This document shows, in pieces, positions 9,179-15,648 of a stretch of DNA of 64,000 nt; position 1 is the first letter of the stretch; each line of letters opens with the position of its first letter. The DNA lies in NCBI GenBank assembly GCA_902497065.1, contig CABVDH010000006.1:1-64000 (forward strand). The letters run 5' to 3'. This stretch comes from an uncultured Collinsella sp. GTDB lineage: Bacteria; Actinomycetota; Coriobacteriia; Coriobacteriales; Coriobacteriaceae. The position numbers and the translations under genes were made by a program. The notes below the pieces were generated by a model. It made no database searches. It was given only the letters and a program-made list of their open reading frames with translations, and was not told where the DNA came from.

Positions 9179-10057
9179 TTAGCGCTCAACGAACTCTTGG
9201 ATTTCCGCGAGCAGGCGCTTTGCCTCCTGACGGCCCTGGATATACAGGTCCAAAAGCTTTGCCGGATCGTGCTCGACATGGCCGACCTCGACCGGCTTTT
9301 GCGGAGCGACGACCAACGCACGGCCCTCGCGCTCATACTTCCACAGGTGCATGCGCTGGATGTTGTAACGGTCGTGGCGCGTCTCGATAGCCTCGAGCAG
9401 GTAGGGGTAGTCGGCATAACGCGCACGCGCGGCCGGCAAAAACTCGTAGGGTTTTTTCTCGTACGAGCGGTCCTGCGTGACGATGACGACCGCACGGTCG
9501 AAGCCCGCCTCCTCGAGCACATGCTCGATGGGGACCGAATCGGCCACGCCGCCGTCGACATATTTGTGCCCGTCAATCTCGACCGGCGGCGTCACCAGTG
9601 GCAACGAGGTCGATGCGCGCACGGCGTCGAGATCGAGCACGGCGCTTTTGACCGGGAGGTACGTGGCGGTTCCAAAGAGCATGTCCGTCGCGACGGCGTA
9701 CATCTCGATGGGGCTCGCGTCGAACGTCTCGTTGTCAAAGGGATCCAGGCGGTCCTGGACATCGTTGAAAATAAAGTCGTAACCCACAATAGAGCCCGTG
9801 GACGCAAACGATGCGGCGCCCATGAAGCGGCTGTCGTTGCAGAAAGCCAGGTTGATGCGGTTGGCACGGCCGATCTGGTGCGACTTATAGTTCACGCCGT
9901 TGAGGGCGCCGGCCGAGACGCCGTACACCGCCGGGATTTCGACACCAGCCTCCATGAGAACATCGAGCACGCCTGCGGTAAATTGCCCGCGGAAGCTGCC
10001 GCCCTCCAAAACGAGCGCGACCTTGCCGGCGTTCTTTGCTTTATCTTCTGCAGTCAT
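9179..10057 (-). CDS. Patatin-like phospholipase family protein
   Basis: This is a predicted serine hydrolase acting on lipids. It has the oxyanion loop LEGGSFRGQF (17-26), the nucleophile elbow GVSAG with S48, and the catalytic Asp in VDGGVADSVP, which together form the Ser-Asp dyad of patatins. The length of 292 residues fits the YjjU-type bacterial group. A perfect AGGAGG lies just upstream of the ATG. There is no signal peptide, so it probably acts in the cytosol or at the inner face of the membrane. It is monocistronic and its substrate is unknown. Confidence 0.85.
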   Translation of the reverse strand: MTAEDKAKNAGKVALVLEGGSFRGQFTAGVLDVLMEAGVEIPAVYGVSAGALNGVNYKSHQIGRANRINLAFCNDSRFMGAASFASTGSIVGYDFIFNDVQDRLDPFDNETFDASPIEMYAVATDMLFGTATYLPVKSAVLDLDAVRASTSLPLVTPPVEIDGHKYVDGGVADSVPIEHVLEEAGFDRAVVIVTQDRSYEKKPYEFLPAARARYADYPYLLEAIETRHDRYNIQRMHLWKYEREGRALVVAPQKPVEVGHVEHDPAKLLDLYIQGRQEAKRLLAEIQEFVER

Positions 10058-10135
10058 ATTGACCTCCTGCGATTGCGTTTTGGCTTTCTTCTACCCAGTT
10101 TTGGAATGGAGGGCGCGCAGGTTTTTTGAGGCGGC

Positions 10136-10480
10136 AGGTGAAGCGGAAAGTGTATCCCAGTTTGAGGCGAGATTCCGGGATGCGCTTTCCGCTTGGGCCG
10201 CCATTGGGAAAGCGCGTCCCGTTCTGAGCGCGGATTCCGGGATGGACTTTCCGCTAGCCATTCATTTGGAAATTGCATCCCATTCCGAATGAGGATTCCG
10301 GGATGTACTTTCCGCTTGAGCTGCCATTGGGAAAGCATGTCCCACTCTACGGCTCGATTCCGGGTCGCAGTTTCCGCTTGAGGCATCATCCGGAAACTAC
10401 GTCCCAGTCTGAGCGCGGATTCCGGGATGGGCTTTCCGCCTGGGCCGCCATTGGGAAAGCACGTCCCACTCTGCGTCACT
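10136..10480. repeat. 62-bp imperfect tandem repeat array
   Basis: About five and a half degenerate units repeat with a 61-62 bp period, anchored on GATTCCGGG at 10171, 10233, 10294, 10356 and 10418. Each unit also carries GGAAAG-n-TCCC before and GGGAT-n-CTTTCC after the anchor, so every unit can fold into a hairpin. The period is not a multiple of three, which argues against coding. There are no unique spacers, so it is not a CRISPR array. Confidence 0.85.
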
Positions 10481-10491
10481 GAGGCGTTTTC

Positions 10492-10743
10492 TTAACGCTC
10501 GCGCCCTGCACAGAGTTCGATTCTCCGCGGTGCGAGAGGGGATCCGTTGATGCGGCGCATGGCCGGCTGAGATTCGATAAACATCGCATCCGTTTTGAGT
10601 CGAAGTTTTCGCGGAGAATCCGCGTATTTGCTTCGCAAATCCGCACCGACTTCGGCCGCCTGCCGGCGTCCTCGCCCGCTCGCTACAAACGCTCCGCGTT
10701 TGTTTAACGCTCGCGCCCTGCATAGAGTTCGATTCTCCGCGGT
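10492..10743. repeat. 40-bp direct repeat carrying a tmRNA T-arm-like segment
   Basis: The 40-bp copies at 10492-10531 and 10704-10743 differ at one position (C/T). Both end in GAGTTCGATTCTCCGCG. That 17-mer is also in the T-arm of the tmRNA, which is encoded on the opposite strand at 10799-11161. The 172 bp between the copies holds further short palindromes but no gene that I can see. Confidence 0.8.
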
Positions 10744-10751
10744 ACGGACTA

Positions 10752-10790
10752 GAAATAAAAAGGCAGGTAGATACGAATATCTACCTGCCT
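10752..10790 (-). terminator. Terminator of the tmRNA gene
   Basis: A perfect 12-bp stem (AGGCAGGTAGAT / ATCTACCTGCCT) around a 6-nt loop is followed on the minus strand by TTTTTATTTC. It lies 9 bp beyond the CCA end of the tmRNA. Confidence 0.92.
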
Positions 10791-10798
10791 GTTACTTA

Positions 10799-11161
10799 TG
10801 GTGGAGGCGCGGAGAATCGAACTCCGGTCCACGAAAGCCCCCTGATTGGCATCTCCAAGCTCAGTCGCTGGTTTAGTCTCGGACGCTTTGCGCGCAGCGA
10901 CACGCTCGCGGCGTCCTAACCGGTTCGGTCTTAGCCCGCGCCATACCGATTACGTGCGCGGGAGCATCCCCTAAAATGACGTCGCGCCGGTGTCGGGGAA
11001 ATCACCGGGTTGACGCGCCGCTATAAATTAAGCAGCGAGAGCCATAGGCTCAAAAGAAGAGTTGTTGTCAATTCAATTTGACGGTACCCCTGTTTAACGA
11101 GGCGAGGAGACCTCGGCTTGCTTCCTCTCTCAGAGCTATCGTGTCGAAACCAGTCGCCCCC
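10799..11161 (-). ncRNA. ssrA: Transfer-messenger RNA
   Basis: tmRNA rescues stalled ribosomes and tags the nascent peptide. The 3' end (10799) reads CGCCUCC-A-CCA and pairs with the 5' GGGGGCG (from 11161), forming a 7-bp acceptor stem. The T-arm is CGGAG-UUCGAUU-CUCCG. The 5' domain has CUGGUUUCGACACGAUAG. The tag reading frame ends DNNSSFEPMALAA-stop (11069 down to 11028), with the ALAA proteolysis signal. The total of 363 nt is normal for one-piece tmRNA. The exact resume codon just before the aspartate is uncertain. Confidence 0.96.
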
Positions 11162-11400
11162 GAATGTCGGGAAAGTCTGGATGGTATCGGGCCTACAAAC
11201 ACCCGATAACCGTCGACTTTTCAAGGAACACGCGGGGTGAACCCCGCTCGTGGATAGCTATCTTACCACGTTCTGAAAGCGGACAGCTGTTCTATGCACG
11301 AGCTGTGAAGACCCCAATGTGTGCCGCACTTCGCACTTTTGCTACCGATCGCGTCACGTATATTTTCGCCAAGCAAAATTGAACCGTCGAAAGGACCGTT

Positions 11401-11838
11401 ATGGATACCAAGCAGCAACTTGTCAATGCCCTCGCAGGCCTGGGCTCAACCATTACCGAAGCTATGGATGTCATCGAAGGCTTTGTCCCCTGCGGACATC
11501 CCGCCCTCACGGTATCGAACGCCCTTGTTGCGCTGGACGCTGACGATGATGCAGCTCTCGCCCAGCAGCTTGAGACCGTCGAGGGCTTTATCGACCACGT
11601 GAGCGAGAACCGCGGCGTGGCCGCCTACCACGGCATTGAGGTCGAGCTCACGGGTCCCAAGGCCGATCTGCTCGCAGCAATCCGCGAGGTAGGCGCCCTT
11701 ATGCAGACCGCAGGCGTCAAGAACACCCAGGTCAACGAGTGGGTCTACCGTAGTCTGGCAGCACTCGACAGCTCCGACGAAAAGGCTGACGAAAAGCTCG
11801 CCGAAGCCCCCGTCATCAAGGCAGCGCTTTTGCAATGA
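11401..11838 (+). CDS. Conserved-looking hypothetical protein
   Basis: I do not recognise this 145-residue soluble, acidic, mostly helical protein. A ribosome site GAAAGGA lies 6 nt before the ATG. Codon use resembles neighbouring genes, which supports real coding. Features seen are two short hydrophobic helices near the start (ALAGLGSTITEAMDVIEGF), one cysteine in FVPCGHPA and a long helical tail. No membrane segment or signal peptide is visible. It is divergent from the tmRNA gene and convergent with the toxin gene; nothing in the context points to a role. Confidence 0.7.
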   Translation: MDTKQQLVNALAGLGSTITEAMDVIEGFVPCGHPALTVSNALVALDADDDAALAQQLETVEGFIDHVSENRGVAAYHGIEVELTGPKADLLAAIREVGALMQTAGVKNTQVNEWVYRSLAALDSSDEKADEKLAEAPVIKAALLQ

Positions 11839-11843
11839 AAGGA

Positions 11844-11883
11844 TGCGTGGCCTTCTGAGCGCCGACGTTTCGAAGGCCACGCA
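11844..11883. terminator. Hairpin between convergent genes
   Basis: TGCGTGGCCTTC (11844-11855) pairs perfectly with GAAGGCCACGCA (11872-11883). It begins 5 bp past the stop of the hypothetical gene and ends 12 bp before the convergent toxin stop. There is no T run, so it is probably a shared, weak bidirectional terminator. Confidence 0.5.
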
Positions 11884-11895
11884 GACAGCCAGGCG

Positions 11896-12411
11896 CTAGC
11901 AGGACACCCGCCTGCCGCGATCGACCAAAGCAAGAATCGGCATCATTTGGCGCGGGGTCTTTGCTGCAAGATCGGCATGTTCGAGCAGTTTGCGATCGTT
12001 AGTCACCAAGTAATCGACCTGGGCGCGCTTGCACGCGGCGAGCACCAAGTTGTCCTCGTAATCGCGATGGAGCGCTAAGTATTTGTCGGCCAGCCAAAGG
12101 TCCGACGCATCTGCACCCACGGCCGTGGCGTTTTCGGTCATGTTCCGAACAAACGCCAACGCCGCATCGCCAATTGCACGGGCAGACGCCTCGTCGAGTG
12201 CTCCCCCGCTGGCAAGAACGCTACGCTTCAGCTCGTGTTGGACAACGTACAGTACGTCCTTAGCGATATGCACCGGAAAGAACAGCAACGCCCCCGTCTC
12301 CGTCGCCTGCCCAATAAACGCACGCGCGGCAAGCGACTCGGCATGGTCGACGCAAAACGAATCAACCCATACGTTGGCGTCCACCATTATTTTGAGGAGA
12401 GCTCCGCTCAC
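11896..12411 (-). CDS. PIN-domain toxin (ribonuclease)
   Basis: This is a predicted VapC-type Mg-dependent endoribonuclease of 171 residues. It has the first acidic residue in IMVDANVWVDSF (D11) and the later acidic cluster around LHRDYEDNLVLAACKRA followed by YLVTNDRKLL, which together give the PIN active-site pattern. The start overlaps the end of the upstream antitoxin by 4 bp, typical of toxin-antitoxin operons with translational coupling. The length is a little above the usual 130-150. The RNA target cannot be told from sequence. Confidence 0.85.
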   Translation of the reverse strand: MSGALLKIMVDANVWVDSFCVDHAESLAARAFIGQATETGALLFFPVHIAKDVLYVVQHELKRSVLASGGALDEASARAIGDAALAFVRNMTENATAVGADASDLWLADKYLALHRDYEDNLVLAACKRAQVDYLVTNDRKLLEHADLAAKTPRQMMPILALVDRGRRVSC

Positions 12412-12743
12412 AGGATCATCCCCTTTTGGCGATAATGCTCATCCATGGCTTCGGAATAGATTGTGTCCCAATCGCGATCGTCGGACACGGACGACGTAGC
12501 GATGCCCAGGTCCGCGTAAAGCTGATCCGCCGCCGCCCACGACGCAGCGAACGGAGTATCGGGCGCGACGGTCTGTTGCCGGCCATCAACGGCAGACAGC
12601 ACTACCTCACACTGCCCGCCACCCTGCGCGACCTTGGCCACGACCTTTTTGATGAGCTCGGGCAGTGACCTGCCCGAAAGCCGCAGCACCTCTTCGGCAC
12701 GGTTCTTCACCTGGCGATCTACGCGAACGTTCACCTGCGCCAT
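12408..12743 (-). CDS. RHH-type antitoxin of the PIN toxin
   Basis: The N-terminus MAQVNVRVDRQVKNRAEEVL is a ribbon-helix-helix (RelB/DinJ-like) DNA-binding strand and helix. The C-terminal part is acidic and would wrap the toxin. From the ATG at 12743 it is 111 residues. A GTG at 12761, better spaced behind GAAGGGAG, is the alternative start. An even earlier in-frame GTG at 12803 falls inside the -10 box and is excluded. The antitoxin precedes the toxin, and both are likely autorepressed through the GCTAGC sites upstream. Confidence 0.85.
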   Translation of the reverse strand: MAQVNVRVDRQVKNRAEEVLRLSGRSLPELIKKVVAKVAQGGGQCEVVLSAVDGRQQTVAPDTPFAASWAAADQLYADLGIATSSVSDDRDWDTIYSEAMDEHYRQKGMIL

Positions 12744-12781
12744 GCCGCTAACAGCACCCACGTTGATCCCGCTCCCTTCAA

Positions 12782-12830
12782 TTGCTAGCACCGCTAGCAA
12801 CACTATATAGAGAAGCTAGCAAATAATCAA
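12782..12830 (-). promoter_or_regulatory. Promoter and operator of the toxin-antitoxin operon
   Basis: On the minus strand a -35 TTGATT (12825-12830) and a -10 TATAGT (12802-12807) are 17 bp apart. Three GCTAGCAA half-sites surround the -10: 12782-12789 and 12793-12800 form the palindrome TTGCTAGC-ACC-GCTAGCAA, and the third at 12815-12822 lies in the spacer. This fits an antitoxin that represses its own promoter. Confidence 0.75.
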
Positions 12831-12833
12831 ATG

Positions 12834-12880
12834 CAAAAGGCCTGCGCCCGGACAACACCGATGCCGTCCGGGCGCAGGCC
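12834..12880 (-). terminator. Terminator of the P-type ATPase gene
   Basis: A perfect 15-bp stem GGCCTGCGCCCGGAC / GTCCGGGCGCAGGCC is followed on the minus strand by TTTTGCATTTG. It lies just upstream of the toxin-antitoxin promoter. Confidence 0.9.
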
Positions 12881-12904
12881 AGATAACGTGGGCGAACACG
12901 TCTG

Positions 12905-14980
12905 CTAATGCAGGTAAGCCTTCGCGTTGCTCAGGCTGTAGGCAATCGTCGAGCCATTGTGCAGCAACGACGACGTCTGCGGGGTAATCGCGCCGGTAAT
13001 GCCCAGCGCCAGGAGCGCTGAGTTGGTGAGCATCACCTTAGAGTAGGAGCTCGTCAGACGATCAATGAGGCCCTGGCTCATGCGGCGCAGGCGCACGATT
13101 GCGGCCAGATCCGTATCGGTCAGGATGATATCGGCGACCTCCTTGGCGATGTCGCTTCCGCCGCCCATCGCCAGGCCCACGTCGGCCAAACCGAGCGCCG
13201 GCGAATCGTTGACGCCGTCGCCCACCATGGCAACGTGGCGCCCCTCGCCCTTAATGCGCTCAACATACGCATACTTGTCCTCGGGCAGCAGCTCGGCCTT
13301 AAACTCGTCGACACCTGCCTCGCGAGCAATGCGCTCGGCCGTGCGTTCCGAGTCGCCCGTGAGCATGACCACGTGCTTAACGCCCAACGCGTGCAGGTCG
13401 GCGATGGCCTCGCGGACCCCGGACTTAAGCGGGTCCTCGATACCGAGCACGCCCACAACGGTGCCGTCGACCGCCAGATACAGCGGCGACAGGCCCTGCA
13501 TCTGGGACTCGATTTGCTCCTTAATGTCGGGCTCGAGCTGCGCACCCTCATCCTCGAATACAAAGTGCGCCGAACCGATGATGGCGCGACGCCCTTCGAT
13601 GGACGAAGCGATGCCGTGCGCCACAATATACTCGACAGCAGCGTGACGCTCGCGGTGCTCGAGCCCACGCTCGCGTGCCGCATTGACCACGGCGCGCGCC
13701 ACCGGATGCGGAAAATGCTCCTCCAAGCAAGCGGAAAGGCGCAGGATCTCGTCCTCGCTCCAGCCGTCAGTCGTCAGTACGCAAGCTAGGCGCGGCTGTG
13801 CCTCGGTGAGCGTGCCGGTCTTATCAAACACAATGGTGTCGGCCTTGGCAAACGACTCAAAGTACTTAGCACCCTTGACCATAACACCCATCTTGGCGGC
13901 ATCGCTCATAGCGGTCATGACGGCAACGGAACCCGTGAGCTTGAGTGCGCACGAGTAGTCGACCATCAGTGCCGCCGAGGTCTTGATGAGGCTACGCGTG
14001 GTGAGAGCGACAAGGCCCGCGAGCAGGAAGTTCCACGGGACGATCTTGTTGGCGAGGTCTTCCATGTGCGACTGGCCCTCGGACTTGAGCGAGTCGGCTG
14101 TCTGCACGAGCGAGACGATCGAGCGGAGCTTGGTTTGCGCCGTATTGGCGCGCACACGCACCAAGATGCTGCCGTCTTCCACGACAGTGCCGGCGAACAC
14201 GTCGTCGCCCACGCTGCGCTCGACGGCCAACGGCTCGCCGGTCAGGGTCGCTTGGTTGACCATGGCACTCCCCTGCTCGACCACGCCGTCGATGCAGATG
14301 GACATGCCGGTGCGCACGGCGACCAGGTCGCCGGGTTCAAGCTCGGTGGCGGCAACGCTTACCTCGGTGTCGCCGACGACCTTTTGCGCCTTGTCGGGCA
14401 CATCGAGCAGCGAGTTGATGAGCTCGTTTTCGCTCATGGCGCGGGTGTAGTCCTCGAGCAGCTCGCCCACGTTGAGCAGGAACATCGTCTGGCCCGCGGT
14501 GTCGACATCACGTTTGACGAACGAAATGCCGATGGCCGAAGCGTCGAGCACAGGAACGGTCAGGCGCGGCTGCGCCAGCTCATGAAGGGCAGCGCGCAAA
14601 AATGCCATGTAACCGGCCACGACAAACACCGCACGCAGAGGCGTCGGCAAGAACCAGCGACGTGCGTAATGGGCACCGACGAGTGTCGCCAGGTCCATAA
14701 CGAGTTTGTGCTTGCGCGGCTCGAGTTGCATCACGTAGCCCGACTTGGCATCGGCGATAGCTTGAGCATCGAGTGCGCCTAGGGCGTCGAGCACGCTTGC
14801 GCGGCGCGGCTCGTCGTATTCCAGCGCCATCTGGCCAATGCGGCCATACACGCGCACCTTGTGCACGCCATCGATGTCGCCGCCAAGCTTAAGAAGCGCA
14901 TCGAGATCGCTCTCTGGCACAGGACCCGCCAACTGAAGGCGGGTCCTGCCGGGGATCTCGCTGATAATCGAGAATCTCAT
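12905..14980 (-). CDS. Heavy-metal P1B-type ATPase, CtpC-like
   Basis: This is a membrane ATPase, most likely a metal exporter. Visible motifs are actuator TGE (247-249), the phosphorylated DKTGT (D386), the HP motif in EEHFPHPVARA, and GDGVND. The membrane metal site reads SCALK (343-347), where most P1B pumps have CPC, SPC or CPH. The N-terminus EIPGRTRLQL is a degenerate HMA-like domain without CxxC. That N-terminus and site resemble mycobacterial CtpC, a manganese or zinc exporter, but the metal is inferred only. It is 691 residues. It is the second gene of a two-gene operon behind a small membrane protein. Confidence 0.85.
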   Translation of the reverse strand: MRFSIISEIPGRTRLQLAGPVPESDLDALLKLGGDIDGVHKVRVYGRIGQMALEYDEPRRASVLDALGALDAQAIADAKSGYVMQLEPRKHKLVMDLATLVGAHYARRWFLPTPLRAVFVVAGYMAFLRAALHELAQPRLTVPVLDASAIGISFVKRDVDTAGQTMFLLNVGELLEDYTRAMSENELINSLLDVPDKAQKVVGDTEVSVAATELEPGDLVAVRTGMSICIDGVVEQGSAMVNQATLTGEPLAVERSVGDDVFAGTVVEDGSILVRVRANTAQTKLRSIVSLVQTADSLKSEGQSHMEDLANKIVPWNFLLAGLVALTTRSLIKTSAALMVDYSCALKLTGSVAVMTAMSDAAKMGVMVKGAKYFESFAKADTIVFDKTGTLTEAQPRLACVLTTDGWSEDEILRLSACLEEHFPHPVARAVVNAARERGLEHRERHAAVEYIVAHGIASSIEGRRAIIGSAHFVFEDEGAQLEPDIKEQIESQMQGLSPLYLAVDGTVVGVLGIEDPLKSGVREAIADLHALGVKHVVMLTGDSERTAERIAREAGVDEFKAELLPEDKYAYVERIKGEGRHVAMVGDGVNDSPALGLADVGLAMGGGSDIAKEVADIILTDTDLAAIVRLRRMSQGLIDRLTSSYSKVMLTNSALLALGITGAITPQTSSLLHNGSTIAYSLSNAKAYLH

Positions 14981-14998
14981 AGTTTGTGCCTGGGAGCG

Positions 14999-15244
14999 TT
15001 ACTCGGCTGCCTCGTCAGCAGTGGCCTCGCTCTGGGTGATGTAGGCCGCCTCGGCAACCATGTCGTCGACATTAGCCTTGGCCTGCTCGACCATGTCCTG
15101 GTAGCAGTTCTTGATGCGCATGCCGCACGCGATACCCTGCACGCAGGCATTCTTGACCGGAGCGCTGGTAAGCAGCTTGATGCCGGCCGTGCCAAGCAGA
15201 AAACCGCCACCGACAAGCAGGGTATTGAACGTCGACTTCTTCAT
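14999..15244 (-). CDS. Small membrane protein (DUF6110-like), PacL-like partner of the ATPase
   Basis: This 81-residue protein has one N-terminal transmembrane helix rich in glycine (LLVGGGFLLGTAGIKLL), a cysteine-containing turn (ACVQGIACGMRIKNC) and an amphipathic helix (NVDDMVAEAAYI). AAGGGAGA lies 8 nt before the ATG. The plan (TM helix, amphipathic helix, placed immediately before a metal ATPase) matches mycobacterial PacL proteins that scaffold CtpC-type pumps. This is similarity of layout, not proven homology. The three cysteines could bind metal. Confidence 0.7.
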   Translation of the reverse strand: MKKSTFNTLLVGGGFLLGTAGIKLLTSAPVKNACVQGIACGMRIKNCYQDMVEQAKANVDDMVAEAAYITQSEATADEAAE

Positions 15245-15328
15245 GTTGCTTCTCCCTTTTGCCGCATTGGACGCGGCACGGTGCCTCAGCACCCGAGTAA
15301 ACAAGTTTGCTCGGGCACACTTTTGGAA

Positions 15329-15360
15329 AATAGTTTAGTTTATCTAACTATTAAGGTCAA
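15329..15360 (-). promoter_or_regulatory. Promoter with embedded palindromic operator, metal-pump operon
   Basis: On the minus strand a -35 TTGACC (15355-15360) and a -10 TAAACT (15332-15337) are 17 bp apart. An imperfect dyad (AATAGTTAG-ATAAA-CTAAACTATT on the minus strand, 15329-15352) spans the spacer and the -10. A repressor bound there would block RNA polymerase. The TTAG-n5-CTAA core recalls DtxR/MntR-type boxes, but the regulator is not identified. Confidence 0.6.
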
Positions 15361-15428
15361 CAAAGGTTAACTTTTTGGAAATCTTGAGACGCGATGTGAC
15401 CAAGGGAACCGCCCCGACGTCACATCCA

Positions 15429-15460
15429 CAAAAAAATGAGGGCGCAAACGGCGCCCTCAT
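15429..15460 (-). terminator. Terminator of the gat operon
   Basis: On the minus strand TGAGGGCGCC pairs with GCGCCCTCA and is followed by a run of seven T. It lies downstream of gatB and of the 37-bp inverted repeat. Confidence 0.88.
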
Positions 15461-15509
15461 TCACCAAATTCCATTCAGCCCCACCTGACCCGAACGGCCG
15501 AGTCGTTGC

Positions 15510-15645
15510 GGAACCGAGGGGCCGGGCGCAGGGCCTTGCCTCTCAATGAGTTCCGCACGAACAGGAGGCGCCAGTGGCGCCTCCGTCGTGAGTCAGGACT
15601 GTCCGAAATTGAGAGGCAAGGCCCTGCGCCCGGCCCCTCGGTTCC
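15510..15645. repeat. Perfect 37-bp inverted repeat with inner hairpin
   Basis: Arms 15510-15546 and 15609-15645 are exact reverse complements (left arm begins GGAACCGAGGGGCCGG, ends TTGCCTCTCAA). The 62-bp interior holds a second perfect 9-bp hairpin, GGAGGCGCC-AGT-GGCGCCTCC (15564-15584), set in the GAGTTCCGCACGA motif also seen at 1-48. It starts 3 bp past the gatB stop. It could be a small non-autonomous element or an extreme mRNA 3' stem. Confidence 0.9.
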
Positions 15646-15648
15646 CGT

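Noticed and set aside
10054..10479. A 141-residue minus-strand open frame across the tandem repeat array
   Set aside because: The array period is 61-62 bp, not a multiple of three, so units are read in changing frames; there is no ribosome site and no known domain.
10136..10480. CRISPR array
   Set aside because: The units are contiguous and degenerate along their whole length; there are no unique spacers, no constant 25-40 bp repeat and no cas genes.
10513..10741. Direct att duplication from integration at ssrA
   Set aside because: The T-arm-like copies are inverted relative to the tmRNA gene, and no integrase lies between them and ssrA.
11021..11224. 67-residue open frame overlapping the tmRNA gene
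   Set aside because: It is a by-product of the tmRNA sequence; the only meaningful frame there is the 13-14 codon tag.
12802..12803. GTG at 12803 as antitoxin start
   Set aside because: It lies within the predicted -10 box and so would not be transcribed in the mRNA.
15393..15426. GATGTGAC / GTCACATC inverted repeat as an operator
   Set aside because: It is 8 bp only, lies between a promoter and a terminator without clear position relative to either, and has no second copy.
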